Positions 63,799 to 64,000 of a stretch of 64,000 nt of DNA are shown one piece after another (within the stretch, counting starts at the first letter, position 1; each line of letters starts with the position of its first letter). The notes below the pieces were generated by a model. The model had not been told where the DNA came from. It worked only from the letters and a program-made list of their open reading frames with translations, and searched no databases. The stretch is taken from positions 1 to 64,000 of the forward strand of contig NZ_JAVDXN010000003.1 in assembly GCF_031457955.1 (NCBI RefSeq), read 5' to 3'. The position numbers were made by a program, and so were the translations under genes. The DNA is from Mixta sp031457955. Lineage in GTDB: Bacteria > Pseudomonadota > Gammaproteobacteria > Enterobacterales > Enterobacteriaceae.

Positions 63799-64000
63799 AT
63801 GCAAGAAGGGCAAAACCGTAAAACATCGTCCCTGAGTATTCTCGCCATCGCTGGGGTGGAGCCGTATCAGGAGAAGCCGGGCGAAGAGTATATGAACGAA
63901 GCCCAGCTGACTCACTTCAGGAAAATCCTTGAAGCGTGGCGTAATCAACTCAGGGATGAAGTCGATCGTACGGTATCTCATATGCAGGACGAAGCAGCTA
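63799..64000 (+). CDS. dksA: RNA polymerase-binding transcription factor DksA (5' part)
   Basis: Secondary-channel regulator of RNA polymerase that works with ppGpp in the stringent response, including on rRNA P1 promoters like the one at the other end of this window. Only the first 67 codons are present. The window ends inside the coiled-coil. The translation (MQEGQNRKTSSLSILAIAG, then EPYQEKPGEEYMNEAQL) is almost identical to E. coli DksA (151 residues). ATG follows AGGAG. The catalytic-type Asp tip and zinc finger lie outside the window. Confidence 0.97.
   Translation, partial: MQEGQNRKTSSLSILAIAGVEPYQEKPGEEYMNEAQLTHFRKILEAWRNQLRDEVDRTVSHMQDEAA

Noticed and set aside
1..64000. CRISPR arrays, insertion sequences, tRNA genes
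   Set aside because: No regularly spaced repeats, transposase-like proteins with inverted ends, or cloverleaf-like sequences were recognised.

Overview
This is a contiguous stretch of an enterobacterial chromosome. Gene order and protein sequences follow the E. coli K-12 interval between dksA and the rrnH rRNA operon, here read in the opposite direction. Several genes of the K-12 order (yaeQ, nlpE, yadS, yaeI) are missing, unrelated small genes sit in some of those places, and protein divergence is moderate. This suggests a relative outside Escherichia/Salmonella, perhaps Erwiniaceae (Pantoea, Mixta or Erwinia type). The genus is an inference. Assignments were made by recalling family sequences, not by database search.

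Layout. 1-350: leader and P1/P2 promoters of an rRNA operon leaving the window to the left. 355-3634: gmhB (LPS heptose) divergent from the MetJ-controlled metNIQ methionine importer. 3851-9593: rcsF, trmO, proS, arfB, yaeP-rof, a lone cytochrome c and tilS. 9647-12562: a VOC protein, lysine decarboxylase ldcC and a mini DUF1508 gene. 12719-32414: a long leftward block in which envelope biogenesis meets the core machinery. Transcription order is rpsB-tsf-pyrH-frr-dxr-uppS-cdsA-rseP-bamA-skp-lpxD-fabZ-lpxA-lpxB-rnhB-dnaE-accA. It covers translation, UMP synthesis, isoprenoid carrier lipid, phospholipid, outer membrane protein assembly, lipid A, replication and fatty acid synthesis. 32782-37227: map, glnD and dapD rightward. 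37555-45621: yaeH, an AT-rich two-gene insert, cdaR, degP, dgt, mtn-btuF, a small secreted protein gene and erpA. 45701-54609: clcA, hemL and the ferrichrome operon fhuACDB. 54918-64000: an accessory chemoreceptor, mrcB, hrpB, thpR, sfsA and the start of dksA.

Nearly everything is housekeeping. The accessory content is limited to five items: the zinc-ribbon/coiled-coil pair at 38093-38750, the chemoreceptor at 54918-56858, the 83-residue exported protein at 44979-45230, the single-heme cytochrome at 7972-8280 and the 61-residue DUF1508 protein at 12377-12562. I see no insertion sequences, integrases, tRNA genes or CRISPR arrays. No convincing new multi-gene system is present. The two-gene insert is the least explained piece.
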